64,000 nt of DNA from JAEUOS01 sp046160545 (GCA_046160545.1 JBJXGS010000113.1:9714-73713); one strand, 5' to 3'. Shown: positions 49,749 to 58,742, counted from the stretch's first letter. Notes: generated from the sequence alone by a model not told the origin. Program-made: numbers and translations.

Positions 49749-50545
49749 GATGGCCTCGCCAAGGCTCGCTGGCGTCGCGCTTCGAACAGGCAGACTGCCG
49801 CAGCGGCTGCAACGTTCAAGGATTCGCTGTGTGCCTGAATGGGAATGGCGATGCGTCGCGCGGCGCGCGCAAGGATTGTCGGTGAAACCCCGGCGCCCTC
49901 GTTGCCGAACACCCACGCGATCGTGCCGCGCAAATCCGTAGCGAACAGGTCTTGCCCTGCATGCGAGGAGGTTGCGACCAGCGGTGCCTGCAAGCGATCG
50001 ACGACCTCTTCGAGGTCGCAGCCCTCGAAGATGCGCAATGAAAAATGCGCTCCTTGTCCGGCGCGCAATACTTTGGGCGCCCAGGCGTAGACGGTGTGGG
50101 TCGAACAGAACACCTGTTGCACGCCGGCCGCAGCTGCACTGCGCAAGAGGCTCCCCAGGTTGCCCGGATCCTGCAGATGATCAAGCAGGAGGCAGTCGCC
50201 CTTGATGACCTCCGGGACGCTCTCGCGCGGTGTCGGCACTGCCGCGACGATGCCTGCACCATGCATCACGCCGCTGATCGAGTCGATCAGCGCGTCGGGC
50301 ATGCGTGTGGCCGCGACACCGGCCGAGTTCACCAGTTGCACCACCTCGGGTCGCAGCAGCGCGGACTCGCCCACGGCGAGCAAGGCCGGTGCGCCACGGG
50401 CCGCGACGTAGGCGCCGACGAGATGCGCACCGTCCAGCAGGGACAAGCCTTCCTTCTTGCGGGCCTGCGACGAACCTGCCAGGGCTCTCAAGCGTTTGAA
50501 GAGCGGGTTGTCGCGCGAGACGACCGACTTGATCGCCATCGTCAT
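49745..50545 (-). CDS. TrmH/SpoU family RNA 2'-O-methyltransferase
   Basis: A 266-residue SpoU-class enzyme. The N-terminal substrate-binding domain (NPLFKRLRALAGSSQARKKEGLSLLDG) is followed by the knotted SPOUT domain with DHLQDPGNLGSLLRSAAA, VFGNEGAGVSP and IPIQAHSESLNVAAAAAV. Members methylate ribose in rRNA or tRNA; the exact target is not evident, with an RlmB-like 23S rRNA role possible. It overlaps its neighbours on both sides. Confidence 0.9.
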   Translation of the reverse strand: MTMAIKSVVSRDNPLFKRLRALAGSSQARKKEGLSLLDGAHLVGAYVAARGAPALLAVGESALLRPEVVQLVNSAGVAATRMPDALIDSISGVMHGAGIVAAVPTPRESVPEVIKGDCLLLDHLQDPGNLGSLLRSAAAAGVQQVFCSTHTVYAWAPKVLRAGQGAHFSLRIFEGCDLEEVVDRLQAPLVATSSHAGQDLFATDLRGTIAWVFGNEGAGVSPTILARAARRIAIPIQAHSESLNVAAAAAVCLFEARRQRALARPS

Positions 50546-51474
50546 CAGAGCCCGGCGAACACTGACCGCATGCGCTCACGCTGGCGCGCATCCGGTAGCA
50601 CGCCGCGCGCTGCTGCGAGGTTGTCGGCGACGTGCCGGGCGTTGCGCGTGCCAGGGATCGCCACGGTGACCGCCTCGTTGCCGAGGATCCATTTGAGGAA
50701 GAATTGCGCCCACGACGCGCATCCGAGTTCGTCGCGCGCCCAGTCCGGCACGGCGCTGCCGCGCACGCGGGAGAACATCGCGCCTTCGGCGAAGGGCCGG
50801 TTGACAATCACCGCTATGCCGCGATCGCGGCAGATTCCCAGCAGGCGCTCTCCGGCTTCGGGCTCGGCCAGCGAATAATTGACCTGCACCACGTCGAGCG
50901 GTGTGCGCCCAAGCGTCGCCTCGAGATCGCGATGAGCGCCGGCGTGGTAGTGGGTGATGCCCAGCAAGCGCACGCGTCCTTCCTTTTTCCAGCCGGCCAG
51001 CGTGTCCAGGTGTGACGCGGTGTCCAGCAGATTGTGTACCTGCATCAGGTCGAGTCGCTCGACTTTCAGCCGCGCCAGTGATTCGCGCATCTGCGCCAAG
51101 CCTTCGGCCTTGCCGTGCGTCCAAACCTTGGTGGCAACGAAAAGTCGCTGGCGCAATCCGCCAGTAGCAAGGAGCTGTCCCACCACCGACTCGGCGCGCC
51201 CGTACATGGGCGATGAGTCGATGACCATGCCTCCGCCGTCAACGAGTGCGTTGATGGCACCACGCGCCGCGTCGAAGTCCGCGCCGCTGGCGGTGACGTC
51301 GAAGGCCTGCCAGGTCCCCAGCCCGACCACAGGAACGCGCTCCCCGGTGGCCGGGATGGCGCGCGTCACGAGCGCGGTATGCGCCGCCATGCCCGCATCC
51401 GGCCGCAAAGTCAGGCCGACACCCGCACCAAGCAGCGCACGCCGGCGCTGGAGCTCAAGCGCCCTTGCCCTCAT
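50545..51474 (-). CDS. Aldo/keto reductase
   Basis: A 309-residue TIM-barrel oxidoreductase. The catalytic tetrad is visible: Asp and Tyr in MVIDSSPMYGRAES, Lys in FVATKVWT and His in MQVHNLLD. NADPH-site residues are in VAIPGTRNARHVADN. The N-terminus (QRRRALLGAGVGLTL) resembles a Tat signal but is weak, so export is uncertain. Its start overlaps the preceding gene by 20 bases; a later start is possible. Confidence 0.87.
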   Translation of the reverse strand: MRARALELQRRRALLGAGVGLTLRPDAGMAAHTALVTRAIPATGERVPVVGLGTWQAFDVTASGADFDAARGAINALVDGGGMVIDSSPMYGRAESVVGQLLATGGLRQRLFVATKVWTHGKAEGLAQMRESLARLKVERLDLMQVHNLLDTASHLDTLAGWKKEGRVRLLGITHYHAGAHRDLEATLGRTPLDVVQVNYSLAEPEAGERLLGICRDRGIAVIVNRPFAEGAMFSRVRGSAVPDWARDELGCASWAQFFLKWILGNEAVTVAIPGTRNARHVADNLAAARGVLPDARQRERMRSVFAGL

Positions 51475-51871
51475 GCTCGGCCCACACCTTGCGTGCCACT
51501 CGAACGGCGTCGATCAGCGCCGGTGCACCGCAGTAGACGGCCGCGTGCAGGAACAACTCCTTCATCTCGACCTTGGTCACGCCGTTGCGGATGGCGCCTC
51601 GCACATGGAGTTCCAGTTCGTGCGGCCGATTGAGCGCCATCAGCATCACCAGGTTCAGGAATGAGCGTGTCTTCTTGGGCAGGGTGAATTCACCGTTCGC
51701 ATCGCGGCGCGCCCAGCTCGGCCCCCAGGCATGCAGGGTCAGGAACTCCTGGACGTCGGCGGTGAATTCATCGTCAATCGCAAACGCGCGATCGACATGC
51801 TCTGCGCCCAGGACTTCCTTGCGCACCGCGAGGGCCGTATCAAACATGTTCTGGCGGGTCGGTTCAGCCAT
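51455..51871 (-). CDS. Carboxymuconolactone decarboxylase family protein
   Basis: A 138-residue all-helical protein of the CMD/AhpD-like family, close in pattern to PcaC: LPKKTRSFLNLVMLMALNRPHELELHVRGAIRNG and KEMFLHAAVYCG-type residues (here KELFLHAAVYCGAPALI). The histidine-containing segments are present, but the CxxC of AhpD is absent, so peroxidase activity is unlikely. No other beta-ketoadipate genes are nearby. The start is ATG 51871. Confidence 0.85.
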   Translation of the reverse strand: MAEPTRQNMFDTALAVRKEVLGAEHVDRAFAIDDEFTADVQEFLTLHAWGPSWARRDANGEFTLPKKTRSFLNLVMLMALNRPHELELHVRGAIRNGVTKVEMKELFLHAAVYCGAPALIDAVRVARKVWAEHEGKGA

Positions 51872-51967
51872 ACCGGTTTTTCCTTTCAGGCTTGCAATCG
51901 TGCGCATTCTAGGAGACCACAGGCCTGCCGGAGTTGAGGCAGCCTGGGGCTGAAGGAGACTCAAGCG

Positions 51968-51991
51968 CGCGGGTATCGCCGAGGACCCGCG
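51968..51991 (-). terminator. Hairpin after lpdA
   Basis: Eight bases past the lpdA stop, CGCGGGT and ACCCGCG pair into a 7-base stem with a 10-base loop on the minus strand. No U-tract follows, so it may be an RNA-stabilising hairpin or a factor-dependent end rather than an intrinsic terminator. Confidence 0.35.
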
Positions 51992-51998
51992 GTCGCGC

Positions 51999-53789
51999 TC
52001 ACTTCTTCGCCGGCATCATGTCGGTGATGGTGCCGAGCGCCACTTCGGCAGCGAAAAACGGCGTCTCTGACAGCGTCGGATGCGGGTGGATGGTGAGCGC
52101 CACATCTTCCAGATCGGAGCCCATTTCCAGCGCCAGGGTCATTTCGGCAATCAATTCACCGGCGTTGGGGCCGACAATGCCGGCGCCGAGTATGCGCTTG
52201 GTCGACGGATCATAGAGAAGCTTGGTCACGCCCTCGGTTCGATCCACCGAGATGGCACGGCCGGAAGCCGCCCAGGGAAAGCTCGCCGCCTTGTAGGGAA
52301 CACCATCTTTCTTCGCCTGTGCTTCGGTCAGGCCGGTCCACGCAACTTCAGGGTCCGTGTACGCCACGGAGGGCACGGTCAGCGCGTCGAATCCGGCTTT
52401 GTGGCCGGCAATGGTTTCAGCAGCGATCTTGGCCTCGTAGGTGGCCTTGTGCGCCAGCATGGGTTCACCGCAGATGTCGCCGATGGCGTAGATGTGCGGA
52501 AGGTTGGTGCGCTGCTGGCGATCCACAGGAATGTAGCCGCGTTCGTTGACAGTCACGCCGGCCGCAGGTGCACCGATTTCGAGACCATTGGGGCGCCGCC
52601 CCACCGAGAGCAGGATGCGGTCGAACATCTGCTGTGCCGGCTGTGGCGTGGGAGCGCCGTCGGCCCCCTCGAAGGTCGCGAGCAGACCTTCGGCGCGGGC
52701 CTCGATCTTCACTACCTTGGTCTTCAGGTAGATCGCCTCATAGCGCTTTTCAATGCGTTTGGCGAGCGGCTTGATGATGTCCCGGTCAGCAGCCGGGATC
52801 AGCCCGTCCATGAATTCGACGACTGTGACCTTGGAACCCAGCGCGTCGTAGACGCACGCCATCTCCAGACCGATGATGCCCCCGCCGATGACCAGAAGGC
52901 GGCGCGGAATATCGGCCAGCAGAAGCGCGCCGGTCGAGTCCATGAGGCGCGGGTCATCGTCGGGAAAGCCCGGGATGCGCGCCACGCGCGACCCTGCGGC
53001 GACGATGCAGTGGTCGAAGGAGATGCGCTTTACGCCCTCGGCGGTCACGACTTCCATCAGGTTCGGACCGGCAAAGCGGCCCGTGCCCTGCACCACGCTG
53101 ACCTTGCGCCCCTTGGCCATCGCGCCCAGGCCCTTGGTGAGCCGGCCGATCACCGACTCCTTCCAGCCGCGCAGCTTGTCGATGTCGATCGCGGGCTTGC
53201 CGAATCCGATTCCGTTGTGCGCCATCTCCTCGGCCTCGGTGATGACCTTCGCTGCATGCAGCAGCGCCTTGGAGGGGATGCAGCCGACGTTCAGGCACAC
53301 CCCGCCCAGGGTTGCATAACGCTCGACAAGGATTACCTGCTTGCCCAGGTCGGCGGCGCGAAATGCCGCGGTATAGCCGCCCGGACCGGCTCCCAGGACC
53401 AGCACGTCCGCGTGCAGGTCGCCGCGCGCGACCGCCCCTGGTGCAGGCGCGACAGCCGACAGCGCAGGCGTGGCAACCGGCGCCGGATCCGGCGCTGCCG
53501 CGGATGCTGTCGGGGCAGGCGCGACGCCTGCTTCCGCAGCGCGCGTGGCGCCCGACACTTCAAGCATTCCGATCAGGCTGCCGGTGTTGACCACCTCGCC
53601 CAGTTTCACACTCAGTTGCGTGATCACGCCGGCCTCCGGCGCGGGAATCTCCATGGTCGCCTTGTCGGACTCGACCGTGATCAGCGACTGATCGCGCGTG
53701 ACCACATCGCCCGGCTTGACCAGGATTTCGATGACCGGCACGTCCTTGAAGTCACCGATGTCGGGGACGCGAATCTCGATTGCGCTCAT
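51999..53789 (-). CDS. lpdA: Dihydrolipoyl dehydrogenase with N-terminal lipoyl domain
   Basis: E3 of the pyruvate dehydrogenase complex; reoxidises dihydrolipoamide with NAD. It has 596 residues, about 120 longer than ordinary E3. Residues 1 to about 80 are a lipoyl domain with the lysine in VESDKATMEIPAP, followed by an Ala/Pro linker. The E3 part has the FAD fold VLVLGAGPGGYTAAFRA, the redox pair GGVCLNVGCIPSKALL and the catalytic HPHPTLSE. It is the last gene of the aceE-aceF-BPH-lpdA operon. Confidence 0.96.
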   Translation of the reverse strand: MSAIEIRVPDIGDFKDVPVIEILVKPGDVVTRDQSLITVESDKATMEIPAPEAGVITQLSVKLGEVVNTGSLIGMLEVSGATRAAEAGVAPAPTASAAAPDPAPVATPALSAVAPAPGAVARGDLHADVLVLGAGPGGYTAAFRAADLGKQVILVERYATLGGVCLNVGCIPSKALLHAAKVITEAEEMAHNGIGFGKPAIDIDKLRGWKESVIGRLTKGLGAMAKGRKVSVVQGTGRFAGPNLMEVVTAEGVKRISFDHCIVAAGSRVARIPGFPDDDPRLMDSTGALLLADIPRRLLVIGGGIIGLEMACVYDALGSKVTVVEFMDGLIPAADRDIIKPLAKRIEKRYEAIYLKTKVVKIEARAEGLLATFEGADGAPTPQPAQQMFDRILLSVGRRPNGLEIGAPAAGVTVNERGYIPVDRQQRTNLPHIYAIGDICGEPMLAHKATYEAKIAAETIAGHKAGFDALTVPSVAYTDPEVAWTGLTEAQAKKDGVPYKAASFPWAASGRAISVDRTEGVTKLLYDPSTKRILGAGIVGPNAGELIAEMTLALEMGSDLEDVALTIHPHPTLSETPFFAAEVALGTITDMMPAKK

Positions 53790-53803
53790 CTTGCGTAGCC
53801 TCG

Positions 53804-54370
53804 CTACTTTTGTGCCTTGACGGAATGCAGAACAATGGGCCCGGCGGAACTCTTGTCGAATTCGCAGCCGGCAGCAACGCCGGCCCGCGCGAGGTCGGCG
53901 CCGGTGCGCGCGCGCGACCAGCTGGCATGCATCGCGCCGAGCGCGAAGGCACGCCCCGATCCGATGGCCCAGAAACGCTCGAACGCAAACACTTCGCGAT
54001 ACGAATAGACGCCGTAGATGCCGCCGGGATTGGCCATCAGCATGACGTATTGAGACGATTCGTACGGGTCGTCCTCCTCTTCCTTGGGGTTGAGGAAGAA
54101 GTGCTCCTTGAGCAAGGGATGCAGGCGCACCATGGTGTCGAAGATCTGCGCCTTGCCGTCGAACTGGGGATTGTCGACCTTGCGAAACGCATGCTCGATC
54201 ACCTGATGATGCGCACTCGAGCCGGCGATGCCGATCCAGGTGTCACGCACGCGAAAGATCTTGGCGTTGGCCTCGTAATGCGCGGCCAGCCGCGTATCGC
54301 CGAAAGTGGTCAGGCGATCGGCGGCCAGCGCGATTCGCCCGCCTTTCCTAGCCACCGCGATGGTGGTCAT
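53804..54370 (-). CDS. Betaproteobacterial proteasome homologue (BPH), Ntn-hydrolase peptidase
   Basis: A 188-residue proteasome-like protein related to HslV. After removal of Met the chain begins TTIAVARKGG, putting a nucleophilic Thr1 at the N-terminus with no propeptide. AADRLTTFG supplies Asp17, NAKIFRV the lysine (at about 36), and AIGSGRAFALGAMHA the conserved GSG region. Length and motifs fit BPH better than HslV or Anbu. It lies 14 bases upstream of lpdA and 43 bases after aceF, inside the pyruvate dehydrogenase operon. No HslU or other unfoldase is encoded in the window. ATG 54370 is chosen so that Thr follows Met. Confidence 0.85.
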   Translation of the reverse strand: MTTIAVARKGGRIALAADRLTTFGDTRLAAHYEANAKIFRVRDTWIGIAGSSAHHQVIEHAFRKVDNPQFDGKAQIFDTMVRLHPLLKEHFFLNPKEEEDDPYESSQYVMLMANPGGIYGVYSYREVFAFERFWAIGSGRAFALGAMHASWSRARTGADLARAGVAAGCEFDKSSAGPIVLHSVKAQK

Positions 54371-54413
54371 CACGCGCTCCGTCCGGTCGCGCCCTGTCGG
54401 TCGATGCGGGCCA

Positions 54414-55751
54414 TCAGAGCAGGGTGCGCCGCATGTCGGCCAGGAGACCGGCTAAGTGCGTGGTGAAGCGCGCGCCGGCAGCACCATCGATGACGCGATG
54501 GTCGTAGGACAGGGAAAGCGGCAGGATGAGGCGGGGAACGAAGGCCTGTCCGTTCCAGACCGGCTTGGTAAGGGACTTGGACACACCCAGTATCGCCACC
54601 TCGGGCGCATTGATGATGGGCGTGAACGCGGTGCCACCGATGCCGCCGAGCGACGAAATGGTGAAGGTCGCACCCTGCATGTCGGTGGGCTTGAGCTTTC
54701 CCGCACGGGCGTCGGCCGACAGCGAGCCCATCTCGGCGGCGATGTCGAGAATACCCTTGTGGTCCGCGCCCTTGATTACCGGCACGACCAGTCCATTGGG
54801 TGTGTCGGCTGCGAAGCCGATATTCCAGTACTTCTTGTGAATCAGGTTATCGCCGTCGAGGGAAGCATTGAAGTCGGGAAACTTCTTCAGCGCCGCGACC
54901 GAGGCCTTGATCAGGAAGGCCAGCATGGTGAGCTTGACACCCTCCTTGGCCATCTGCCCATTGGTCGCCTTGCGAAACTCTTCGAGTTCGGTGACATCGG
55001 CTTCGTCGAACTGCGTGACGTGCGGAATCATGGCCCAGTTGCGCGCCAGGTTCTGTCCGGAGATCTTCTTGATGCGCGACAGCGCATGCGCCTCGACCTC
55101 GCCGAACTTGGCGAAATCGACCTTGGGCCACGGCAGCAATTGCAGCCCGCTCCCCGCAGGAGTACCCGGTAGAGTTGCAGCAGGCGCGCCGCCGCCGGCC
55201 ATGACCTGCTTGACGAAGCCTTGCACGTCCTCGTGCAGGATGCGGCCCTTGGGACCACTGCCGGAAACCCGGCTCAGATCGACTCCGAGTTCGCGCGCGA
55301 ACTTGCGGATCGATGGCGAGGCATGCGGGCGCTGCCCTGCAGCCGCCGGCGACGGCACGGCCGCCGAAGCCACTGGCGGGGGTGCAGGGGTCGGCATCAC
55401 CACGGGAGCCGTGGTGACAGGTGCCGCAACCGGAGCGGATGGGGCAGGCGCCGCCTTTTCCGGAACCGGCACAGCAGCAGCCGGACTACCCGCAGCAGCG
55501 CCGGCTTCAGCGGCTGCTTCTTCAATCATCGCGATCAGTGACCCAGTATTGACCGTATCACCGAGCTTGATCCTGAATTCCCTCAACACCCCGGATATCG
55601 GCGCAGGAATCTCCATGGTGGCCTTGTCCGACTCGACGGTGATCAGCGAGTCTTCCGCCTTGACCAAGTCCCCCGGCTTGACCAGGAATTCGATCACGGG
55701 CACATCTTTGAAGTCCCCGATGTCGGGAACGAATACTTCCTTCAACGCCAT
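54414..55751 (-). CDS. aceF: Dihydrolipoyl acetyltransferase E2 of pyruvate dehydrogenase
   Basis: Core of the pyruvate dehydrogenase complex. It has 445 residues with a single lipoyl domain (lysine in VESDKATMEIPAP), a long Ala/Pro linker (about residues 85-140), and a subunit-binding domain with HASPSIRKFARELGVDLS. A catalytic domain ends in YDHRVIDGAAGARF, giving the HxxxDG active site. Many proteobacterial AceF proteins have two or three lipoyl domains; here one is on AceF and another on LpdA. It starts 47 bases after aceE. Confidence 0.95.
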   Translation of the reverse strand: MALKEVFVPDIGDFKDVPVIEFLVKPGDLVKAEDSLITVESDKATMEIPAPISGVLREFRIKLGDTVNTGSLIAMIEEAAAEAGAAAGSPAAAVPVPEKAAPAPSAPVAAPVTTAPVVMPTPAPPPVASAAVPSPAAAGQRPHASPSIRKFARELGVDLSRVSGSGPKGRILHEDVQGFVKQVMAGGGAPAATLPGTPAGSGLQLLPWPKVDFAKFGEVEAHALSRIKKISGQNLARNWAMIPHVTQFDEADVTELEEFRKATNGQMAKEGVKLTMLAFLIKASVAALKKFPDFNASLDGDNLIHKKYWNIGFAADTPNGLVVPVIKGADHKGILDIAAEMGSLSADARAGKLKPTDMQGATFTISSLGGIGGTAFTPIINAPEVAILGVSKSLTKPVWNGQAFVPRLILPLSLSYDHRVIDGAAGARFTTHLAGLLADMRRTLL

Positions 55752-55798
55752 GGTCTGCTCTCTGTCTGTCTGGTTTTTCGTCGGAGGGTGCGGAAGGA

Positions 55799-58498
55799 TC
55801 AGACCGTCGTGGGATCCGACTTGGCCGGATCGATGCCGTACTTGGCAATCGCGTCCGCCACCAGTTTGGCTTCGATGGCGCCGTCCTCGGCGAGCGCCTT
55901 CAATGCCGCAACAGTGACGAAATAGCGGTTGACCTCGAAGAAATGCCGCAACTGCGCGCGCGTGTCCGAGCGGCCATAGCCGTCGGTGCCCAGCACCTTG
56001 TAGGTTCGGCCCTTGGGAACAAAGCTGCGAATCCCGTCAGCAAAGGCCTTCATGTAGTCGGTCGCGGCGATCACCGGCCCGCCGGTCTTTTCAAGGCAAG
56101 CCTCGACGTGGGACTTCCTCGCCTTGTCCAGCGGATGCAGGAGGTTCCAGCGTTCGGCGGCAAGCCCGTCGCGACGCAGTTCGGTGAAGGACGGGCAACT
56201 CCAGATATCCGAGGCGACGCCCCAGTCCTTGGAAAGCAATTCGGCCGCGGCCAGCACCTCGCGAAAAATGGTGCCGGAGCCGAGCAGCTGCACCGTATGC
56301 TTGGCCTTGGCCGCCTTGCGGAACGCGTACATGCCTTTGAGAATGTCGGCCTCGACGCCCTTGGGCATTTCCGGGTGTTCGTAGTTCTCGTTCATCAGGG
56401 TGATGTAGTAGTACACATCCTCCTGCCGCTCGACCATGCGCTGCAGGCCCTTCTGCATGATCACGGCGAGCTCGTAGGCGTAGGTCGGGTCGTAGGACAC
56501 GCAGTTGGGGATGGTGGCACTCATGAGGTGCGAATGACCATCTTCGTGCTGCAAACCCTCGCCGTTGAGCGTCGTGCGCCCGGCTGTCGCGCCGAGCAGG
56601 AAGCCGCGCGCGCGCTGGTCGCCTGCGGCCCAGGCCAGGTCTCCGATGCGCTGCAAGCCGAACATCGAGTAGTAGATGTAGAACGGGATGGTGACGCGGT
56701 CGGAATGCGAATACGAGGTCGCTGCCGCAATCCAGGAGCTGAACGCGCCGGCCTCGTTGATCCCTTCCTCGAGGATCTGCCCGGCGGCATCCTCGCGGTA
56801 GTACATGACCTGGTCCTTGTCGACCGGGGTGTATTTCTGCCCCTCCGCGGAGTAGATGCCCAGCTGGCGGAACATGCCCTCCATGCCGAAGGTGCGCGCC
56901 TCGTCGGGAACGATGGGCACAACCAGTTTGCCGATGGCCTTGTCGCGCGTCAGCATGGTCAGGATGCGCACGAAAGCCATGGTTGTGGAAACCTCGCGAC
57001 CCTCGCCGGAGGCCTTGAGTTGCCCTTCGAACGCATCGAGGCCCGGGACGGTGAGCTGTACCGAGGCCTTGGGACGGCGCTGCGGCAGGTAACCCCCGAG
57101 CGCCTGGCGGCGCGCATGCAGGTACTGCATGATGGGGTCGGTCTCTGCCGGCTTGTAGAACGGCAGCTCGGCCAACTGGTCGTCCGGCACCGGAATGTTG
57201 AAGCGGTCGCGAAAGTCGCTGATGGTGTCCATATCCAGCTTCTTGAGCTGGTGGGTCGGGTTCTTGGCCTGACCCTGCTTGCCGAGGCCATAACCCTTGA
57301 TGGTCTTGGCCAGGATCACCGTCGGCTGGCCCTTGTGATTGACTGCCGCATGGTAGGCCGCGTAGATCTTGTGCGGATCGTGGCCGCCGCGGTTGAGTCG
57401 CCAGATGTCGTCGTCGGACAGGCGCGATACCATCTCAAGCAGTTCCGGATACTTGCCGAAGAAGTGCTTGCGCACATAGGCGCCGTCGTTGGCCTTGAAG
57501 TTCTGGTACTCGCCGTCGACCGCCTCTTCCATGCGCCGCCGCAGGAGCCCCCCCTTGTCGTGGGCGAGCAGCGGATCCCAGTACGAGCCCCAGATGAGCT
57601 TGATGACGTTCCAGCCGGTACCGCGAAAGTCGGCTTCTAGTTCCTGGATGATCTTGCCGTTGCCGCGCACCGGCCCATCCAGGCGCTGCAGGTTGCAGTT
57701 GACGATGAAGATCAGGTTATCGAGTTTTTCACGCACTGCCAGTCCGATGGCGCCCAGGGATTCCGGCTCGTCCATCTCGCCGTCGCCGCAAAACACCCAG
57801 ACCTTGCGCTGGCTGGTATCGGCGATGCCGCGCGCGTGCAGATACTTGAGGTAGCGCGCCATGTAGATGGCCTGCAGCGGCCCCAGGCCCATGGACACGG
57901 TGGGGAACTGCCAGAAATTCGGCATCAGCCAGGGATGCGGATACGAGGAGATGCCTTTGCCGTCGACCTCGCGGCGGAAGTTGAGCAGGTCGGCCTCGGA
58001 GAGGCGCCCTTCCAGAAAGGCTCGCGCGTAGATGCCCGGCGCCGAGTGCCCCTGAAAATAGATCAGGTCGCCGCCGTGCTCGGCCGTCGGCGCGTGCCAG
58101 AAATGGTTGAAGCCGATGCCGAAAAGCGTGCCGACCGAGGCGAAACTCGCGATGTGTCCGCCCAAATCGCCTTCACCCTTGTTGGCGCGCGCTACCATGA
58201 CCATGGCGTTCCAGCGCGTGATCGAGCGGATGCGCTCCTCAAGCGCATGGTCCCCCGGACTCTTGGCTTCCAGATGCGGCGGTATCGTGTTTATGTAGGC
58301 GGTGTTGGCCGAGAATGGCAGATAGGTACCGCTGCGACGTGACTTGTCGATCAGTGCTTCGAGGAGAAAATGGGCGCGCTGCGGGCCTTCGCGGTCCAGG
58401 ACGGCATCGAGGGCCTCGAGCCATTCGCCGGTCTCCTGCGGGTCGTCGTCGCCGGGCAGCGCAGCCTGTGATTGCGGAAAATTGAATACGGCAGCCAT
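55799..58498 (-). CDS. aceE: Pyruvate dehydrogenase E1 component (homodimeric)
   Basis: Thiamine-diphosphate enzyme that decarboxylates pyruvate and acetylates the lipoyl arm of AceF. It has 899 residues, as expected for the homodimeric type. The cofactor motif begins at VFCGDGEMDEPES with the following NLIFIVNCNLQRLDG. ATAGRTTLNGEGLQHEDGHS is a further signature. It is the first gene of the operon; a 24-base inverted repeat lies about 170 bases upstream. Confidence 0.97.
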   Translation of the reverse strand: MAAVFNFPQSQAALPGDDDPQETGEWLEALDAVLDREGPQRAHFLLEALIDKSRRSGTYLPFSANTAYINTIPPHLEAKSPGDHALEERIRSITRWNAMVMVARANKGEGDLGGHIASFASVGTLFGIGFNHFWHAPTAEHGGDLIYFQGHSAPGIYARAFLEGRLSEADLLNFRREVDGKGISSYPHPWLMPNFWQFPTVSMGLGPLQAIYMARYLKYLHARGIADTSQRKVWVFCGDGEMDEPESLGAIGLAVREKLDNLIFIVNCNLQRLDGPVRGNGKIIQELEADFRGTGWNVIKLIWGSYWDPLLAHDKGGLLRRRMEEAVDGEYQNFKANDGAYVRKHFFGKYPELLEMVSRLSDDDIWRLNRGGHDPHKIYAAYHAAVNHKGQPTVILAKTIKGYGLGKQGQAKNPTHQLKKLDMDTISDFRDRFNIPVPDDQLAELPFYKPAETDPIMQYLHARRQALGGYLPQRRPKASVQLTVPGLDAFEGQLKASGEGREVSTTMAFVRILTMLTRDKAIGKLVVPIVPDEARTFGMEGMFRQLGIYSAEGQKYTPVDKDQVMYYREDAAGQILEEGINEAGAFSSWIAAATSYSHSDRVTIPFYIYYSMFGLQRIGDLAWAAGDQRARGFLLGATAGRTTLNGEGLQHEDGHSHLMSATIPNCVSYDPTYAYELAVIMQKGLQRMVERQEDVYYYITLMNENYEHPEMPKGVEADILKGMYAFRKAAKAKHTVQLLGSGTIFREVLAAAELLSKDWGVASDIWSCPSFTELRRDGLAAERWNLLHPLDKARKSHVEACLEKTGGPVIAATDYMKAFADGIRSFVPKGRTYKVLGTDGYGRSDTRAQLRHFFEVNRYFVTVAALKALAEDGAIEAKLVADAIAKYGIDPAKSDPTTV

Positions 58499-58668
58499 GT
58501 TTGCCTTTGCTGGTTGGTTGGCGTGACAACGGTCTAAGGATGGGCCATGTTGCTGGTTCGGCGCAACTGCCGCGTGACGGCGAATTTATATGTCGAGCCG
58601 TTCAATCGGTATTGCGACAACAGGCACGTTTCATCCGGGACCGCTTTTTATTAAATGCTTACTTACTT

Positions 58669-58692
58669 AAAGTCCGAAGTGTACCGGACTTT
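58669..58692. promoter_or_regulatory. Inverted repeat between aceE and the TrmB-like gene
   Basis: AAAGTCCG and CGGACTTT form a perfect 8-base inverted repeat separated by AAGTGTAC. It lies in the 244-base divergent gap, just after an AT-rich stretch. It could be an operator for a dimeric regulator of the pyruvate dehydrogenase operon or a leader hairpin of the plus-strand gene. No run of T follows on either strand, so it is not an intrinsic terminator. Confidence 0.5.
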
Positions 58693-58742
58693 GGCCCGCC
58701 CGCAAACCCCTTGTTGGGCCCTCTGACGTGCAGGAGACGTCC

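Noticed and set aside
53804..54370. Calling this gene HslV or Anbu
   Set aside because: No hslU follows, the chain is longer and more divergent than HslV around the lysine, and it is much shorter than Anbu (about 240-250 residues). BPH fits best.
52080..57640. Long plus-strand frames opposite lpdA and aceE
   Set aside because: Mirror-strand artefacts of GC-rich third positions; the minus-strand genes carry all the catalytic motifs.
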